DNA of 64,000 bases from Rugamonas rubra (GCF_900114705.1 NZ_FOTW01000006.1:186001-250000), one strand, 5' to 3'; numbered from the stretch's first letter, positions 27,269 through 36,514 are shown. Numbers and translations are program-made. Notes: generated by a model from the letters alone, not told the origin.

Positions 27269-27315
27269 AACTTATATAGAACCGCCGTCCGCCGCCGCTG
27301 TCTACCGTTGCGACA

Positions 27316-27699
27316 CTAGTAGAAGCGGTTGAACAACACCACGGCCCAGGCGGCGGCGGCCAGCAGGCAGGCCAGGAACACGGCGGCGCTGCCGAAGTCC
27401 TTGGCGTTCTTTGACAGCGGGTGGCGCTCCAGCGAGACACGGTCGACCACCGCCTCGATGGCGGAATTGATCAGTTCGACGATCACGATCAGCACCAACA
27501 CGCCGATCAACATCAGTTTTTCAAACGCCGAGATGCGCAGCAACAAGGCGACGGCGCTGCCGGCCAGCAAGAGGATCATTTCCTGGCGGAAGGCGTGTTC
27601 GTGGCGCCAGGCGGCCTGCAGGCCGGCGATCGAGTACATCATGGCGGAAAGAATGCGCTTGAAGCCGCTCTTGCTCTTGAATTCACTGACTGGTTCCAT
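27316..27699 (-). CDS. dgkA: Diacylglycerol kinase
   Basis: Small integral membrane kinase that phosphorylates diacylglycerol to phosphatidic acid and recycles lipid from membrane-derived glucan synthesis. The 127 residues from the ATG at 27699 contain three hydrophobic helices, the N-terminal amphipathic GLQAAWRHEHAFRQE and the catalytic-site motif ELINSAIEAVVDR. A TTG start 24 bases earlier is possible. The gene is divergent from the IclR regulator at 27848 with 148 bases between. Confidence 0.95.
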   Translation of the reverse strand: MEPVSEFKSKSGFKRILSAMMYSIAGLQAAWRHEHAFRQEMILLLAGSAVALLLRISAFEKLMLIGVLVLIVIVELINSAIEAVVDRVSLERHPLSKNAKDFGSAAVFLACLLAAAAWAVVLFNRFY

Positions 27700-27847
27700 G
27701 TCCGGCTGCTTATAGTATTTCAAGGCATCATTATGCCCTTCAGTGACACTTTGTTCACACTTTTAGAGCTTGTCCTCCCTACAATTCCATATTTTTTCAC
27801 ATTATGGTATAAAGAAGCACCGCATACTGCACCGCACCAACCACATC

Positions 27848-28627
27848 ATGAAAATCGAACCCGTCCCCGCGCAGAAAACCACGATCCAAGTGATCGAGCG
27901 CATGGTCGCGCTGCTCGACGCGCTGGCCAAGTATCCCGACCCGGTGAGCCTGAAGGAATTGTCCAAGGTGTCCGGCCTGCATCCCTCGACCGCCCACCGC
28001 ATCCTCAACGACATGGTGCTGACGCGCTTCGTCGACCGCATCGAACCGGGCACCTACCGCCTCGGCATGCGCCTGCTGGAGCTGGGCAACGTGGTGAAGA
28101 GCCGCCTGTCGGTGCGCGAGGCGGCGCTGGACTTCATGCGCTCGCTGCACAAGAAGACCCAGCAGACCATCAACCTGTCGGTGCGCCAAGGCGACGAGAT
28201 CGTCTACATCGACCGCGCCTTCTCCGAGCGCTCGGGCATGCAGGTGGTGCGCGCCATCGGCGGGCGCGGCCCGCTGCACCTGACCTCGACCGGCAAGCTG
28301 TTCCTCTCGGTCGACGAGCCGAAGGCGATCCGCGCCTACGCCACCCGCACCGGGCTGGCCGGCCACAACAAGAATTCGATCACCGACCTGGCCAAGCTGG
28401 AGCGCGAGCTCAGCCTGGTGCGGGCGCGCGGCTACGCGCGCGACAACGAGGAGTTGGAACTGGGGGTGCGTTGCATGGCCGCCGGCATCCGCGACGACTC
28501 GGGCAAGCTGATCGCCGGGCTGTCGATTTCCGCCCCGGCCGACCGTCTACAGGACGAGTGGCTGGACGATCTGGTGGCGACCGCCAACCAGATCTCGGCC
28601 ACCCTGGGTTACATCCCGTTGGAGTAA
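27848..28627 (+). CDS. IclR-family transcription regulator
   Basis: A 259-residue regulator. An N-terminal winged helix (residues about 15-75, VIERMVALLDALAKYPDPVSLKELSKVSGLHPSTAHRIL) is followed by an IclR effector domain (residues about 90-255, GDEIVYIDRAFSERSGMQV, LELGVRCMAAGIRD, ISAPADRL). Such proteins control aromatic, acetate or sugar catabolism genes; no such operon adjoins. Its last 19 bases overlap the 3' end of the convergent PBP7 gene, so the two transcripts are antisense there. A TATAAA-like box lies about 30 bases before the start. Confidence 0.9.
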   Translation: MKIEPVPAQKTTIQVIERMVALLDALAKYPDPVSLKELSKVSGLHPSTAHRILNDMVLTRFVDRIEPGTYRLGMRLLELGNVVKSRLSVREAALDFMRSLHKKTQQTINLSVRQGDEIVYIDRAFSERSGMQVVRAIGGRGPLHLTSTGKLFLSVDEPKAIRAYATRTGLAGHNKNSITDLAKLERELSLVRARGYARDNEELELGVRCMAAGIRDDSGKLIAGLSISAPADRLQDEWLDDLVATANQISATLGYIPLE

Positions 28628-29673
28628 GGCGTGCTGCCCGTCAAGGAGGCGGGCCGCAGGGCTTCCAGCCACTTGCGCATGCGGCCGGCGTCGGCGGTGC
28701 GCGACTGCTTGCCCTTGGAGTCGAGGAAGACCATGATCACCGAACGGCCCTCGATGATGGTTTGCATCATCAGGCAACGGCCGGCCTCGTTGATGAAGCC
28801 GGTCTTCTGCAGGCCGATGTCCCAGCCGGGATTGGCCACCAGGTGGTTGGTGTTGCCGAATTGCAGCAGGCGGCCGTTGGCCTCGACCTGCGCCTTCGGA
28901 TCGGTGGAGAACTGGCGCAGCAGCGGCTGCTGGTAGGCCGCCTGGGCCAGCCGGGCCAGATCGCGCGCGCTGGCCACGTTCATCTTCGACAAGCCGCTCG
29001 AATCGACATAGTGGGTGTCGCGCATGCCCAGCCCGCGCGCCTTGGCGTTCATCGCCTCGACGAAGGCCGACAGGCCGCCCGGATAGTTGCGGCCCAGCGC
29101 GGAGGCGGCGCGGTTCTCCGAACTCATCAGCGCGATATGCAGCATGGCGGCGCGCGTCAGTTGCGAGCCGACCTTCAGCCGCGAGCTGCTGAACTTGGCG
29201 CGGTCGACGTCCTCCTCGCTCACCGTCAGCATCTCGCTCATGTCCTGTTGCGCCTCGACGACAACCAGGCCGGTCATCATCTTGGTGATCGAGGCGATCG
29301 GCAGGGCGACGTTGGAATTCTTTTCAAACAACACTTCGGAATTGACCTGGTCGAGCACCAGGGCGACGCTGGACTTCAGGTCGAGCGGGTCGCGCGTCAG
29401 GTTCAGGCCGGCCAGGTCGCCCATGGTCGGCACGGCGGGCGCCGCCGTCAGCATGCGCTGGTAGACCACCTTGCGCTTGCCGCGCACGCTGACCACGCGC
29501 TTGACCACGCGCTCGCCGGTGGCGGCGACGCTGACGCGCAGCGCCTTGCTTTTCTTGACGTGGTGCTTTTTGACCAACACGGTTTTTCCGGCCGCCTGCC
29601 GTCCCTGCGCGGCGGTGGCGGGCACGGCCACGAACAACAGCGAAATGAGCGCACCTAACGCTAACTTAATCAT
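28609..29673 (-). CDS. pbpG: D-alanyl-D-alanine endopeptidase (PBP7/8 type)
   Basis: Periplasmic low-molecular-weight penicillin-binding protein that cleaves peptidoglycan cross-links. It has 354 residues with a signal peptide (MIKLALGALISLLFVAVPATAA) and a lysine-rich linker before the catalytic domain. The three active-site motifs are present: SITK (SxxK), SEN (SxN) and KTG in LQKTGFINEAG. Length and motifs fit PbpG (S11 family). Start at 29673 chosen for the signal peptide. The 3' end overlaps iclR. Confidence 0.93.
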   Translation of the reverse strand: MIKLALGALISLLFVAVPATAAQGRQAAGKTVLVKKHHVKKSKALRVSVAATGERVVKRVVSVRGKRKVVYQRMLTAAPAVPTMGDLAGLNLTRDPLDLKSSVALVLDQVNSEVLFEKNSNVALPIASITKMMTGLVVVEAQQDMSEMLTVSEEDVDRAKFSSSRLKVGSQLTRAAMLHIALMSSENRAASALGRNYPGGLSAFVEAMNAKARGLGMRDTHYVDSSGLSKMNVASARDLARLAQAAYQQPLLRQFSTDPKAQVEANGRLLQFGNTNHLVANPGWDIGLQKTGFINEAGRCLMMQTIIEGRSVIMVFLDSKGKQSRTADAGRMRKWLEALRPASLTGSTPYSNGM

Positions 29674-29845
29674 AGATTTCCCCAGGAAAAAAACCGGCCA
29701 GCATGTGTTGCAGTGTAGCAAAACGCTGGGCAAGCGCAAGACTTATTGACTTCACCGGTACTATTGATTGCGATATCGCAATAGGTCTGAAGCAACATTG
29801 AGCTCCTCCACATGTTGCGGCGCAACCCGCGCCGCGCCGGGTCCA

Positions 29846-30541
29846 TCAATCGACGAAGTTGACGAAGCTCGCCACCGGCTCGCGCTCGGTGACCAGCGAA
29901 TTTTCCACCTTGCCATGGTCGGCATAGCCGAGGGACATGCCACACACCAGCGCCTCGTTGGCCGGCAGGCCGAGCACCTCGGCGATGATCTTGTGGTACT
30001 GCGTGAAGGCCGCCTGCGGACAGGTGTCGAGCCCCCTGCCGCGCGCCGCCACCATGATGTTTTGCAGGAACATGCCGTAGTCCAGCCAGGAGCCCTGCTC
30101 CATCACCCGGTCGATGGTGAAGATCAGGCCGACCGGGGCGCCGAAGAAATCGTAGTTGCGGCCGTGCTGGGCGGCCATGCCGGCCTTGTTGTCGCGCGTC
30201 AGGCCGAGCAGCGCGTACAAGTCCCAGCCGACCTTGCGGCGCCGCTCGATGAAGGGCGACACCCACTGCCGTGGATAGTAGGCGTACTCCTCGGTGAAGC
30301 CGGCGGCCTGGGCCGGATCGCTGTGCACGGCGAGTATGCGCTCGGACAACTCGCGGCGCTTGGCGCCGCTCAGCACGTAGACCTTCCACGGCTGCGTGTT
30401 GGTGCCCGACGGCGCCCGCGCCGCCACCTCGAGCAGCTGCTCAAGCTCGGCGCGCGGCACCGGCGTGGGCAGGTAGGCACGGATCGAGCGGCGCGAGGTG
30501 ATGGCGGCGTCAACGGCCTGTTGGTCTGGCGTGGAATTCAT
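29846..30541 (-). CDS. Nitroreductase family FMN protein
   Basis: FMN-dependent NAD(P)H oxidoreductase of 231 residues. Seen: SRRSIRAYLPTPVPRAELEQLLEVAARAPSGTNTQPWKV at the N-terminus, where the Arg/Ser cluster contacts FMN phosphate, and a C-terminal GMSLGYADH. Members reduce nitroaromatics, quinones or flavins. It begins 6 bases after the EamA gene stop, so both are in one transcript. Confidence 0.92.
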   Translation of the reverse strand: MNSTPDQQAVDAAITSRRSIRAYLPTPVPRAELEQLLEVAARAPSGTNTQPWKVYVLSGAKRRELSERILAVHSDPAQAAGFTEEYAYYPRQWVSPFIERRRKVGWDLYALLGLTRDNKAGMAAQHGRNYDFFGAPVGLIFTIDRVMEQGSWLDYGMFLQNIMVAARGRGLDTCPQAAFTQYHKIIAEVLGLPANEALVCGMSLGYADHGKVENSLVTEREPVASFVNFVD

Positions 30542-30547
30542 GCGTCC

Positions 30548-31480
30548 TCACTTGCCTTTCTTGACTACAAAGATCACGCCGAGCACCGCCAGCGCCATGC
30601 CGGCCACGCCCAGCGCGTTGAAGGCCTCGCCGAACACCAGCCAGGCCATGACGGCGGTGGTGGGCGGCGTCAGGTAAAGCAGACTGGTCACCTGGGTCGC
30701 GTCGCTGCGGCGGATCAGGGCGAACAGCAGGAAGATCGCGCCTATCGACAGGGCCAGAACCGACCACAACAGGGCAAACACGAAGCGACCCGTCCATTGT
30801 ACCGTGGCGAAGTCCCAGCTCAAGCCTTCCAGCGCCACCGCCAGCGGTAACACGACAAGAAGCGAGGCGCTGAACTGGATGACGGTGCCGGTGCGCAAGT
30901 CGAACTGCGGACAGTAGCGTTTTTGATACAGCGTGCCGGCGGTGATCGAGAGCAGCGCCAACAGGCACAGCAGGATGCTGTCGAGCGACAGGCCGACCAG
31001 GCGGATCTTGGCGGCCACCACCAGGCCGACGCCGACGATGCCGAACAGCAGGCCCAGCCACTGGCGCGGCCGCACCGACTCGCCGATCAGCGGCGCGGCG
31101 AAGGCGGTCAGGATGGGTTGCATGCCGACGATCAGCGCCGACAGGCCGGCCGGCATGCCGGCCTTGATGGCGCACCAGACGCCGATCAGGTAGCCGGCCT
31201 GCACCAGCAGGCCGGCCAGCGCGATTTGGCGGATTTGGCCGCGCGGCCAGGGCGCCTTCAGCAACAGCACGGCCGGCAACAGCAACAGCAGCACGCCGGC
31301 GAAGCGCAGCAAGAGGAAGGTCAGCGGCGGCGCGTAGGGCAGGCCGAACTTGGCGACGATGAAGCCGGTGCTCCACAGCAGCACGAAAAAGAAGGGCAGC
31401 GGCGACAGGAAGGAGGCGGCCGGTGCGGCTGCGGGCAGCGGGGGGATTGCCGGGGCGGCTGGAGTGTTGGACATTTGCAT
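30548..31480 (-). CDS. EamA/DMT-family transporter
   Basis: Inner-membrane protein of about 310 residues with a proline/alanine-rich N-terminus and about ten helices in two EamA repeats (FVLLWSTGFIVAKFGLPYAPPLTFLLLRF; LLYLTPPTTAVMAWLVFGEAF). Substrate unknown; likely an exporter. Start 31480 or 31474 (two in-frame ATGs, no clear ribosome site). It is the promoter-proximal gene of a pair with the nitroreductase. Confidence 0.88.
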   Translation of the reverse strand: MQMSNTPAAPAIPPLPAAAPAASFLSPLPFFFVLLWSTGFIVAKFGLPYAPPLTFLLLRFAGVLLLLLPAVLLLKAPWPRGQIRQIALAGLLVQAGYLIGVWCAIKAGMPAGLSALIVGMQPILTAFAAPLIGESVRPRQWLGLLFGIVGVGLVVAAKIRLVGLSLDSILLCLLALLSITAGTLYQKRYCPQFDLRTGTVIQFSASLLVVLPLAVALEGLSWDFATVQWTGRFVFALLWSVLALSIGAIFLLFALIRRSDATQVTSLLYLTPPTTAVMAWLVFGEAFNALGVAGMALAVLGVIFVVKKGK

Positions 31481-31700
31481 CAGTACCAAAAGTAGTATCG
31501 AGCCGTCTGGCGCGGGCTTGCTGCACCGCATCGGGCCAGTCCTGTCGAGTCTAACACGGCAGGCGTTTTTGAGCTGGCGCAAGGGCCGCAGGGCAAGTGC
31601 CGGCACGGCACGACGGGCCCGGCGGGAAGGTTTCCAATGCCTATGAGAAATTGTTCCCAAAGGCCACTTTGGCTTCTTTGGTGCAATGCACAAAAATCGC

Positions 31701-31728
31701 TTGACTTAATTTTTGAAGGCCGTAAAAT
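31701..31728 (+). promoter_or_regulatory. Phasin promoter
   Basis: TTGACT (31701-31706), 16-base spacer, TAAAAT (31723-31728). TGCA-rich stretches flank it on both sides: GTGCAATGCAC just upstream (31681-31692) and GCGTTGCACAATTG just downstream. These resemble the low-complexity TGC/GCA sites bound by the phasin repressor PhaR in related bacteria; this link is inference. The rest of the 365-base gap before the phasin (31481-31690) shows no gene. Confidence 0.6.
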
Positions 31729-31845
31729 CGGGTTTGTTGCGTTGCACAATTGTTGTTCGGTTTGAGACATGGATTCATCTGCTTCGTACCACCGGTAACT
31801 AACAGCAGTATTTATCAACGACTATTTAATTTTCTGGAGAGTTAT

Positions 31846-32406
31846 ATGTTTTCTATCCCTGAGCAATTTTCCAATGCGACCAAGGCTAACTTCGAAGCCC
31901 AGTTCGCTATCTTCTCCGCACTGACCACCAAGGCCTTCGAAGGCGTTGAAAAACTGGTCGATCTGAACCTGACCGCTGCCAAAGCATCGCTGGAAGAGTC
32001 GTCGATCGCCACTAAGCAACTGCTGTCGGCCAAAGACCCACAAGAATTCTTCTCGCTGTCGGCCGCACAAGCCCAGCCAAACGCCGAGAAAGCCATCGCT
32101 TACGGCCGTCACCTGGCCACCATCGCTTCCGGCACCCAGGCTGAATTCAACAAAGCCGCCGAAACCCAGATCGCCGAAACCAACCGTAAAGTCATCTCGC
32201 TGGTGGAAGAAGTCAGCAAGAACGCCCCAGCCGGCACCGAAAACGCTGTTGCCCTGCTGAAATCGGCAATCGGCAACGCCAACGCCGGTTACGAGCAGTT
32301 CAGCAAAACCGCCAAGCAAGCCGTTGAGTCGATCGAAAGCAACGTTGCCAGCGCCGTGAACCAGTTCTCGCAAGCCGCCGCCAAGGCCGCTCCAGCGAAG
32401 AAGTAA
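31846..32406 (+). CDS. phaP: Phasin, polyhydroxyalkanoate granule protein
   Basis: Amphipathic protein of 186 residues that coats polyhydroxyalkanoate granules. N-terminal [42 protein letters not shown] is characteristic of the PhaP family common in Burkholderiales, and the C-terminal [11 protein letters not shown] is an Ala/Lys tail. The CTGGAGAG ribosome site precedes the ATG at 31846. Codon choice is visibly less GC3-extreme than in neighbours, as expected for a highly expressed gene. It is monocistronic between a good promoter and a terminator. No PHA synthase lies in the window. Confidence 0.94.
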   Translation: MFSIPEQFSNATKANFEAQFAIFSALTTKAFEGVEKLVDLNLTAAKASLEESSIATKQLLSAKDPQEFFSLSAAQAQPNAEKAIAYGRHLATIASGTQAEFNKAAETQIAETNRKVISLVEEVSKNAPAGTENAVALLKSAIGNANAGYEQFSKTAKQAVESIESNVASAVNQFSQAAAKAAPAKK

Positions 32407-32497
32407 TGTAGGAAACGCTGGCGCCCCCGGGCGCCAGCACCCGCTGTTTTAGACCTCCTCGGCATCCGTGGTGTTCTCCTCAGACGGGTGTCCTTCC

Positions 32498-32528
32498 AAG
32501 CCCCGGCCATGCGCCGGGGCTTTTTTTT
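32498..32528 (+). terminator. Intrinsic terminator of the phasin gene
   Basis: Stem AAGCCCCGG...CCGGGGCTT with loop CCATGCG and a run of eight or more T residues. It lies about 90 bases after the phasin stop. Confidence 0.88.
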
Positions 32529-32553
32529 ACCCCCACCCCGGGACGCGGAAGCC

Positions 32554-32583
32554 GGGGTCTGACCCCATGCGGGGTCAGACCCC
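32554..32583. repeat. GGGTCTGACCC palindromic repeat, copy B
   Basis: GGGGTCTGACCCC-ATGC-GGGGTCAGACCCC: same core as the other copies but with the two half-palindromes in the reverse order and a 4-base centre. It lies between the phasin terminator and the livF stop. Confidence 0.85.
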
Positions 32584-32639
32584 TTTGCTTGCGGGGTAAG
32601 GCCAGCGTCCCGCAAACAACGTGAAACCTATTCCCTGCC

Positions 32640-33362
32640 CTACTCGCCGAGGTAGGCGGCCTTGACGCGCGGATCGTCCAGCATGTCGCTGGCGTTGCCG
32701 GTCATGGTGATCAGGCCCGAGTCCATCACATAGCCTCGGTCCGCCGCCTGCAGCGCCAGCTTGGCGTTCTGCTCGACCAGCAGGATGGTGATGCCCTCCT
32801 TCGACACATTGCGGATCACCTCGAAGATCTTCTCCACCATGATCGGCGACAGGCCCATCGACGGCTCGTCGAGCAGCAACAGATTGGGGTGGCACATCAG
32901 CGCGCGCGCCATCGCCAGCATCTGCTGCTCGCCGCCGGACAGGGTGCCGGCCATTTGCGCCGCCCGCTCCTTCAGGCGCGGGAAGACGTCGAACCAGCGC
33001 GCGATGTCGGCCTCGATGCCGGCCTTGTCGTCGCGGGTGTAGGCGCCCATCATCAGGTTTTCCTGGATCGACATGCGGGTGAACACGCCGCGCCCCTCCG
33101 GCACCATGGCCAGCTTCTTCTCGACCAGGTGGAAAGACTTGCTGCCCTTCAACGATTCGCCCATGTAGGACACGCTGCCCTCCACCGTGCACGGCGGCAG
33201 GGTGCCGGTGATCGCCTTCAGGGTGGTGGTCTTGCCGGCGCCGTTGGCGCCGATCAGGGCGATCAACTCGCCCTTGTTCACTTCCAGGTCGATCCCCTTG
33301 ACGGCCTTGATGCCGCCGTACGCGACTTTCAGTCCCGATACTTTTAGAACATTGCCGCTCAT
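32640..33362 (-). CDS. livF: Branched-chain amino acid ABC transporter ATP-binding protein LivF
   Basis: Second ATPase of the LIV-type importer, 240 residues. Seen: KAVKGIDLEVNKGELIALIGANGAGKTTTLKAITG (Walker A), signature LSGGEQQMLAMARALM, Walker B LLLLDEPSMGLSP, H-loop LLVEQNA. It starts within the livG stop (TAATG, one-base overlap), so translation is coupled. Last gene of livHMGF; repeat copy B and the phasin terminator lie behind it. Confidence 0.95.
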   Translation of the reverse strand: MSGNVLKVSGLKVAYGGIKAVKGIDLEVNKGELIALIGANGAGKTTTLKAITGTLPPCTVEGSVSYMGESLKGSKSFHLVEKKLAMVPEGRGVFTRMSIQENLMMGAYTRDDKAGIEADIARWFDVFPRLKERAAQMAGTLSGGEQQMLAMARALMCHPNLLLLDEPSMGLSPIMVEKIFEVIRNVSKEGITILLVEQNAKLALQAADRGYVMDSGLITMTGNASDMLDDPRVKAAYLGE

Positions 33363-34141
33363 TAGTGCGATCCTCCCAGATAGGCTTCAATCACCGCCTT
33401 GTTGCTCTGAATTTCGGCCGGCAGGCCCTCGGCGATCGGCTTGCCGTACTCGAGCACGGTGAGGCGGTCGCACAGGCCCATCATCAGTTTGACGTCGTGC
33501 TCGATCAGCAGCACGGTCTTGCCCTCGTTCTTGATCTTCACCAGCAGCTCGCGCAGCGCCAGCTTCTCGGTGGCGTTCATGCCGGCGGCCGGCTCGTCCA
33601 AGGCCAGCAGTTGCGGGTCGGTGGCCAGGGCGCGGGCGATCTCCAGCCGGCGCTGGTCGCCGTAGGACAGGAAGCGCGAGGTGCGGTTGGCGAACTGGCC
33701 GATGCCGACGAAGTCGAGCAACTCCTGCGAGCGGCGGCGGATCGACGCCTCCTCCTCGCGCGCCGCCTTGTGGCGGAACACCGCGCCGAACACGCCTTGG
33801 TGCGAGCGCACGTGGCGCCCCACCATGACGTTCTCCAGCGCCGTCATCTCGCCGAACAGGCGGATGTTCTGGAAGGTGCGGGCGATGCCGGCCTTGGCCA
33901 CCGCGTGCGGCGCCGACGGCGAATACGGCTTGCCGGCCAGCTCGAAGGTGCCGGTGTCCGGCTGGTAGAGGCCGGTGATGACATTGAAGAAGGTGGTCTT
34001 GCCGGCGCCGTTGGGGCCGATCAGGCCGTAGATCTGGCCCTTCATGATCTTGATGCCGACGTCGGTCAGCGCCTGCAGGCCGCCGAAGCGCTTGTTGACG
34101 CCGGCGATGTTCAGAATAACTTGTTCGCTCATGGTGCTCAT
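33362..34141 (-). CDS. livG: Branched-chain amino acid ABC transporter ATP-binding protein LivG
   Basis: First ATPase of the LIV importer, 259 residues. Seen: Walker A GPNGAGKTTFFNVITG, signature FLSYGDQRRLEIARALA, Walker B LLALDEPAAGMNATE, H-loop LLIEHDV. The start at 34141 has GGAG seven bases upstream; a second ATG three codons later is possible. It follows livM by 11 bases. Confidence 0.95.
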   Translation of the reverse strand: MSTMSEQVILNIAGVNKRFGGLQALTDVGIKIMKGQIYGLIGPNGAGKTTFFNVITGLYQPDTGTFELAGKPYSPSAPHAVAKAGIARTFQNIRLFGEMTALENVMVGRHVRSHQGVFGAVFRHKAAREEEASIRRRSQELLDFVGIGQFANRTSRFLSYGDQRRLEIARALATDPQLLALDEPAAGMNATEKLALRELLVKIKNEGKTVLLIEHDVKLMMGLCDRLTVLEYGKPIAEGLPAEIQSNKAVIEAYLGGSH

Positions 34142-34152
34142 GGTGCTACTCC

Positions 34153-35370
34153 TCAGGCCGCCATCACGCCGGATGCCGGCTCGGGTTTGTCGGTGTCGTT
34201 GTCGGGGCGGTCCTCATGCTTGGGCGCGGGCCACAGGCCGGCCGGACGGTTCAGCATGATCAGCACCATCGCCAGGCCGTACAGCAGTTGGCGCAGCACC
34301 TCGGCCTCGATGATGACGTGGCCGAACAGTTTCTCCTGCAGGGGCTCGACGACGTGGCGCAGCACCTCGGGCAGCGCGGCCAGCAGGGCGCCGCCCATGA
34401 TCACGCCGGGGATGTGGCCGATGCCGCCCAGCACCACCATCGCCAGCACGGCGATCGACTCGGTCAGCGAGAACGATTCCGGCGAGACGAAGCCCTGGAA
34501 GGACGCGAACATCGCGCCGGCCACGCCGCCGAAGGAGGCGCCCATGGTGAAGGCGAGCAGCTTGACGTTGCGGGTGTTGATGCCCATCGCCTTGGCGGCG
34601 ATCTCGTCCTCGCGGATGGCCACCCAGGCGCGGCCCAGGCGCGAGTGCTGCAGGCGCGAGGTGATGAACACCACGGCGATGCACAGGAACAGGAAGAGGA
34701 AATAGTAGGCGTTGACCGAGGGCATGGAGAAGCCGCCCACCACCACGTTGGCGCGCGAGCCGGCCTCGCCGGCCAGGTTGACGCCGAACACGCGGATCGG
34801 GTCGATCAGGTTGATGCCCTGCGGACCGTTGGTGAAATTGATCGGCTCGTTCAGGTTGTTCATGAAGATGCGGATGATCTCGCCGAAGCCCAGCGTGACG
34901 ATGGCCAGGTAGTCGCCGCGCAGCTTCAGGGTCGGCGCGCCGAGCAGGGCGCCGAACAGGCCGGCCAGCGCGCCGGCCAGCGGCACGATCAGCCAGACCG
35001 ACAGGTGGATGCCGTTGGCGCGGATGTCCTCGCCCAGCACGGCGACCAGGAAGTCGCCCAGCGCCGGATACTGGTTGACCACCGATTCGATCAGGGTGGC
35101 GAACTGCGGCGAGGCCAGCAGGCCGGTCATGTAGGCGCCCACCGCGTAGAAGGCGATGTAGCCCAGGTCGAGCAGGCCGGCGAAGCCGACCACGATGTTC
35201 AGACCCAGCGCCAGCATGATGTAGAGCAGCGCCATGTCGATGATGCGCACCCAGGAGTTGCCGAACTGCGCGGCGACGAAGGGGAAGACCATCAAGCCGA
35301 TCAGCAGCACGGCCATGCTGCTGTAGGCCTTGCGCGGGTTGCGGGAGACGTCGAAATTGAAGAGTGCCAT
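34153..35370 (-). CDS. livM: Branched-chain amino acid ABC transporter permease LivM
   Basis: Inner-membrane permease of 405 residues with about ten helices. The central LKLRGDYLAIVTLGFGEIIRI and GLVSPESFSLTESIAVLAMVVLGGIGHIPG-like region (literal text FQGFVSPESFSLTES) are family hallmarks of LivM. The C-terminal tail (about 40 residues, KHEDRPDNDTDKPEPASG) is polar and longer than usual. It forms the membrane channel with LivH. Part of livHMGF. Confidence 0.95.
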   Translation of the reverse strand: MALFNFDVSRNPRKAYSSMAVLLIGLMVFPFVAAQFGNSWVRIIDMALLYIMLALGLNIVVGFAGLLDLGYIAFYAVGAYMTGLLASPQFATLIESVVNQYPALGDFLVAVLGEDIRANGIHLSVWLIVPLAGALAGLFGALLGAPTLKLRGDYLAIVTLGFGEIIRIFMNNLNEPINFTNGPQGINLIDPIRVFGVNLAGEAGSRANVVVGGFSMPSVNAYYFLFLFLCIAVVFITSRLQHSRLGRAWVAIREDEIAAKAMGINTRNVKLLAFTMGASFGGVAGAMFASFQGFVSPESFSLTESIAVLAMVVLGGIGHIPGVIMGGALLAALPEVLRHVVEPLQEKLFGHVIIEAEVLRQLLYGLAMVLIMLNRPAGLWPAPKHEDRPDNDTDKPEPASGVMAA

Positions 35371-35401
35371 GATTGTTCCTTTATCCGTATCCGGGCGCGG
35401 C

Positions 35402-36331
35402 TTAGGCGCGGTCCGCCACGCGCTCGCCCATGATGCCGGACGGACGCACCGTCAGCACCAGGATCAGCACAACGAAGGCGAAGATGTCCTGATAGTGGCT
35501 GCCGAGGAAGCCGCCGGTGAACTCGCCGATATAGCCGGCGCCCAGGCTCTCGATGATGCCGAGCAAAATGCCGCCTATCATCGCGCCGTAGATGTTGCCG
35601 ATGCCGCCCAGCACCGCCGCCGAGAAGGCCTTCAGGCCGGGCACGAAGCCCATGGCGAACTGGATCGAGGCGTAGTTGGCGCCCCACATCACGCCGGCCA
35701 CGGCGGCCAGCGCGGCGCCGATGGCGAAGGTGGCGACGATGACCTTGTTGGAGTCGACCCCCATCAGGCCGGCGACGCGCGGGTTCTCCGCCACGGCGCG
35801 CATGGCGCGGCCCATCTTGGTTTTTTCCACCAGCATCACCAGGCCGAACATCGAAGCGGCCGCCAGCACCAGCAGCAGCACCTGGGTCTGCGAGATCAGC
35901 GCGCCGCCGATGGTGATCGGCTCGGACGACAGCAGGGTCGGGAAGGGCAAGGGGTTGCGGCCCCAGATCATCATGGCGAAGGTCTGCAGCAGGATGGAGA
36001 CGCCGATCGCCGTGATCAGCGGTGCCAGCCGTGGCGCGTTGCGCAGGCGGCGGTAGGCGACGCGCTCGATCAAGACGTTGACCAGCATGCAGACGGGAAT
36101 GGCGCCGCCGATGGCGATGGCCAGCTTGACGAAGCCGGGCAAATCGGGCGCGTGCTCGTTGAGCAGGCGCAGGATGGTCAGTCCGGCCATCGCGCCTATC
36201 ATCAACACGTCGCCGTGGGCGAAGTTAATCAGGTTCAACACGCCGTACACCATCGTATAACCGAGGGCGACCAGCGCGTACATGCTGCCGAGCACCAGAC
36301 CGTTGATAATTTGTTGGATTAGGGTATCCAT
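35402..36331 (-). CDS. livH: Branched-chain amino acid ABC transporter permease LivH
   Basis: Inner-membrane permease of 309 residues and first gene of livHMGF. The N-terminus QQIINGLVLGSMYALVALGYTMVYGVLNLINFAHGD is strongly conserved in LivH. Eight or more helices follow. The periplasmic binding protein (LivJ/K) usually encoded next to it is absent from the window. The length excludes UrtB, which has a long N-terminal extension. The upstream region has a sigma-54 style promoter and an intrinsic terminator. Confidence 0.95.
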   Translation of the reverse strand: MDTLIQQIINGLVLGSMYALVALGYTMVYGVLNLINFAHGDVLMIGAMAGLTILRLLNEHAPDLPGFVKLAIAIGGAIPVCMLVNVLIERVAYRRLRNAPRLAPLITAIGVSILLQTFAMMIWGRNPLPFPTLLSSEPITIGGALISQTQVLLLVLAAASMFGLVMLVEKTKMGRAMRAVAENPRVAGLMGVDSNKVIVATFAIGAALAAVAGVMWGANYASIQFAMGFVPGLKAFSAAVLGGIGNIYGAMIGGILLGIIESLGAGYIGEFTGGFLGSHYQDIFAFVVLILVLTVRPSGIMGERVADRA

Positions 36332-36404
36332 GGAGATTGTGCCTCTTCTATTGTGTTGTACTGCAACGGCCAGGCAGCCCGGCCGGCTCCGGCGGCGCCC
36401 CTAA

Positions 36405-36439
36405 CAAAAACGGCACCCGGGGAGTTCCCCGTAGTGCCG
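36405..36439 (-). terminator. Intrinsic terminator in the livH leader
   Basis: Minus strand: CGGCAC-TA-CGGGG-AACT-CCCCG-GGTGCCG hairpin (36411-36439) followed by TTTTTG. It stands 75-110 bases before the livH start and 260 bases after the ispH stop. It could end ispH transcripts or act as an attenuator for livHMGF. Confidence 0.7.
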
Positions 36440-36514
36440 CCGTTGATTGGACGCCTGTGGTCCGGCCCGATCTGCCCGCCGCCGACTCTGCATCGATCTA
36501 CTGCGCATTCAATT

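Noticed and set aside
27177..27315. Possible SAM riboswitch upstream of sbp
   Set aside because: The region is AT-rich with TATATA motifs, but no conserved riboswitch stems are seen.
35402..36331. livH as urtB of a urea transporter
   Set aside because: UrtB has a long N-terminal extension and urtA is usually adjacent; this permease has 309 residues and the LivH N-terminus.
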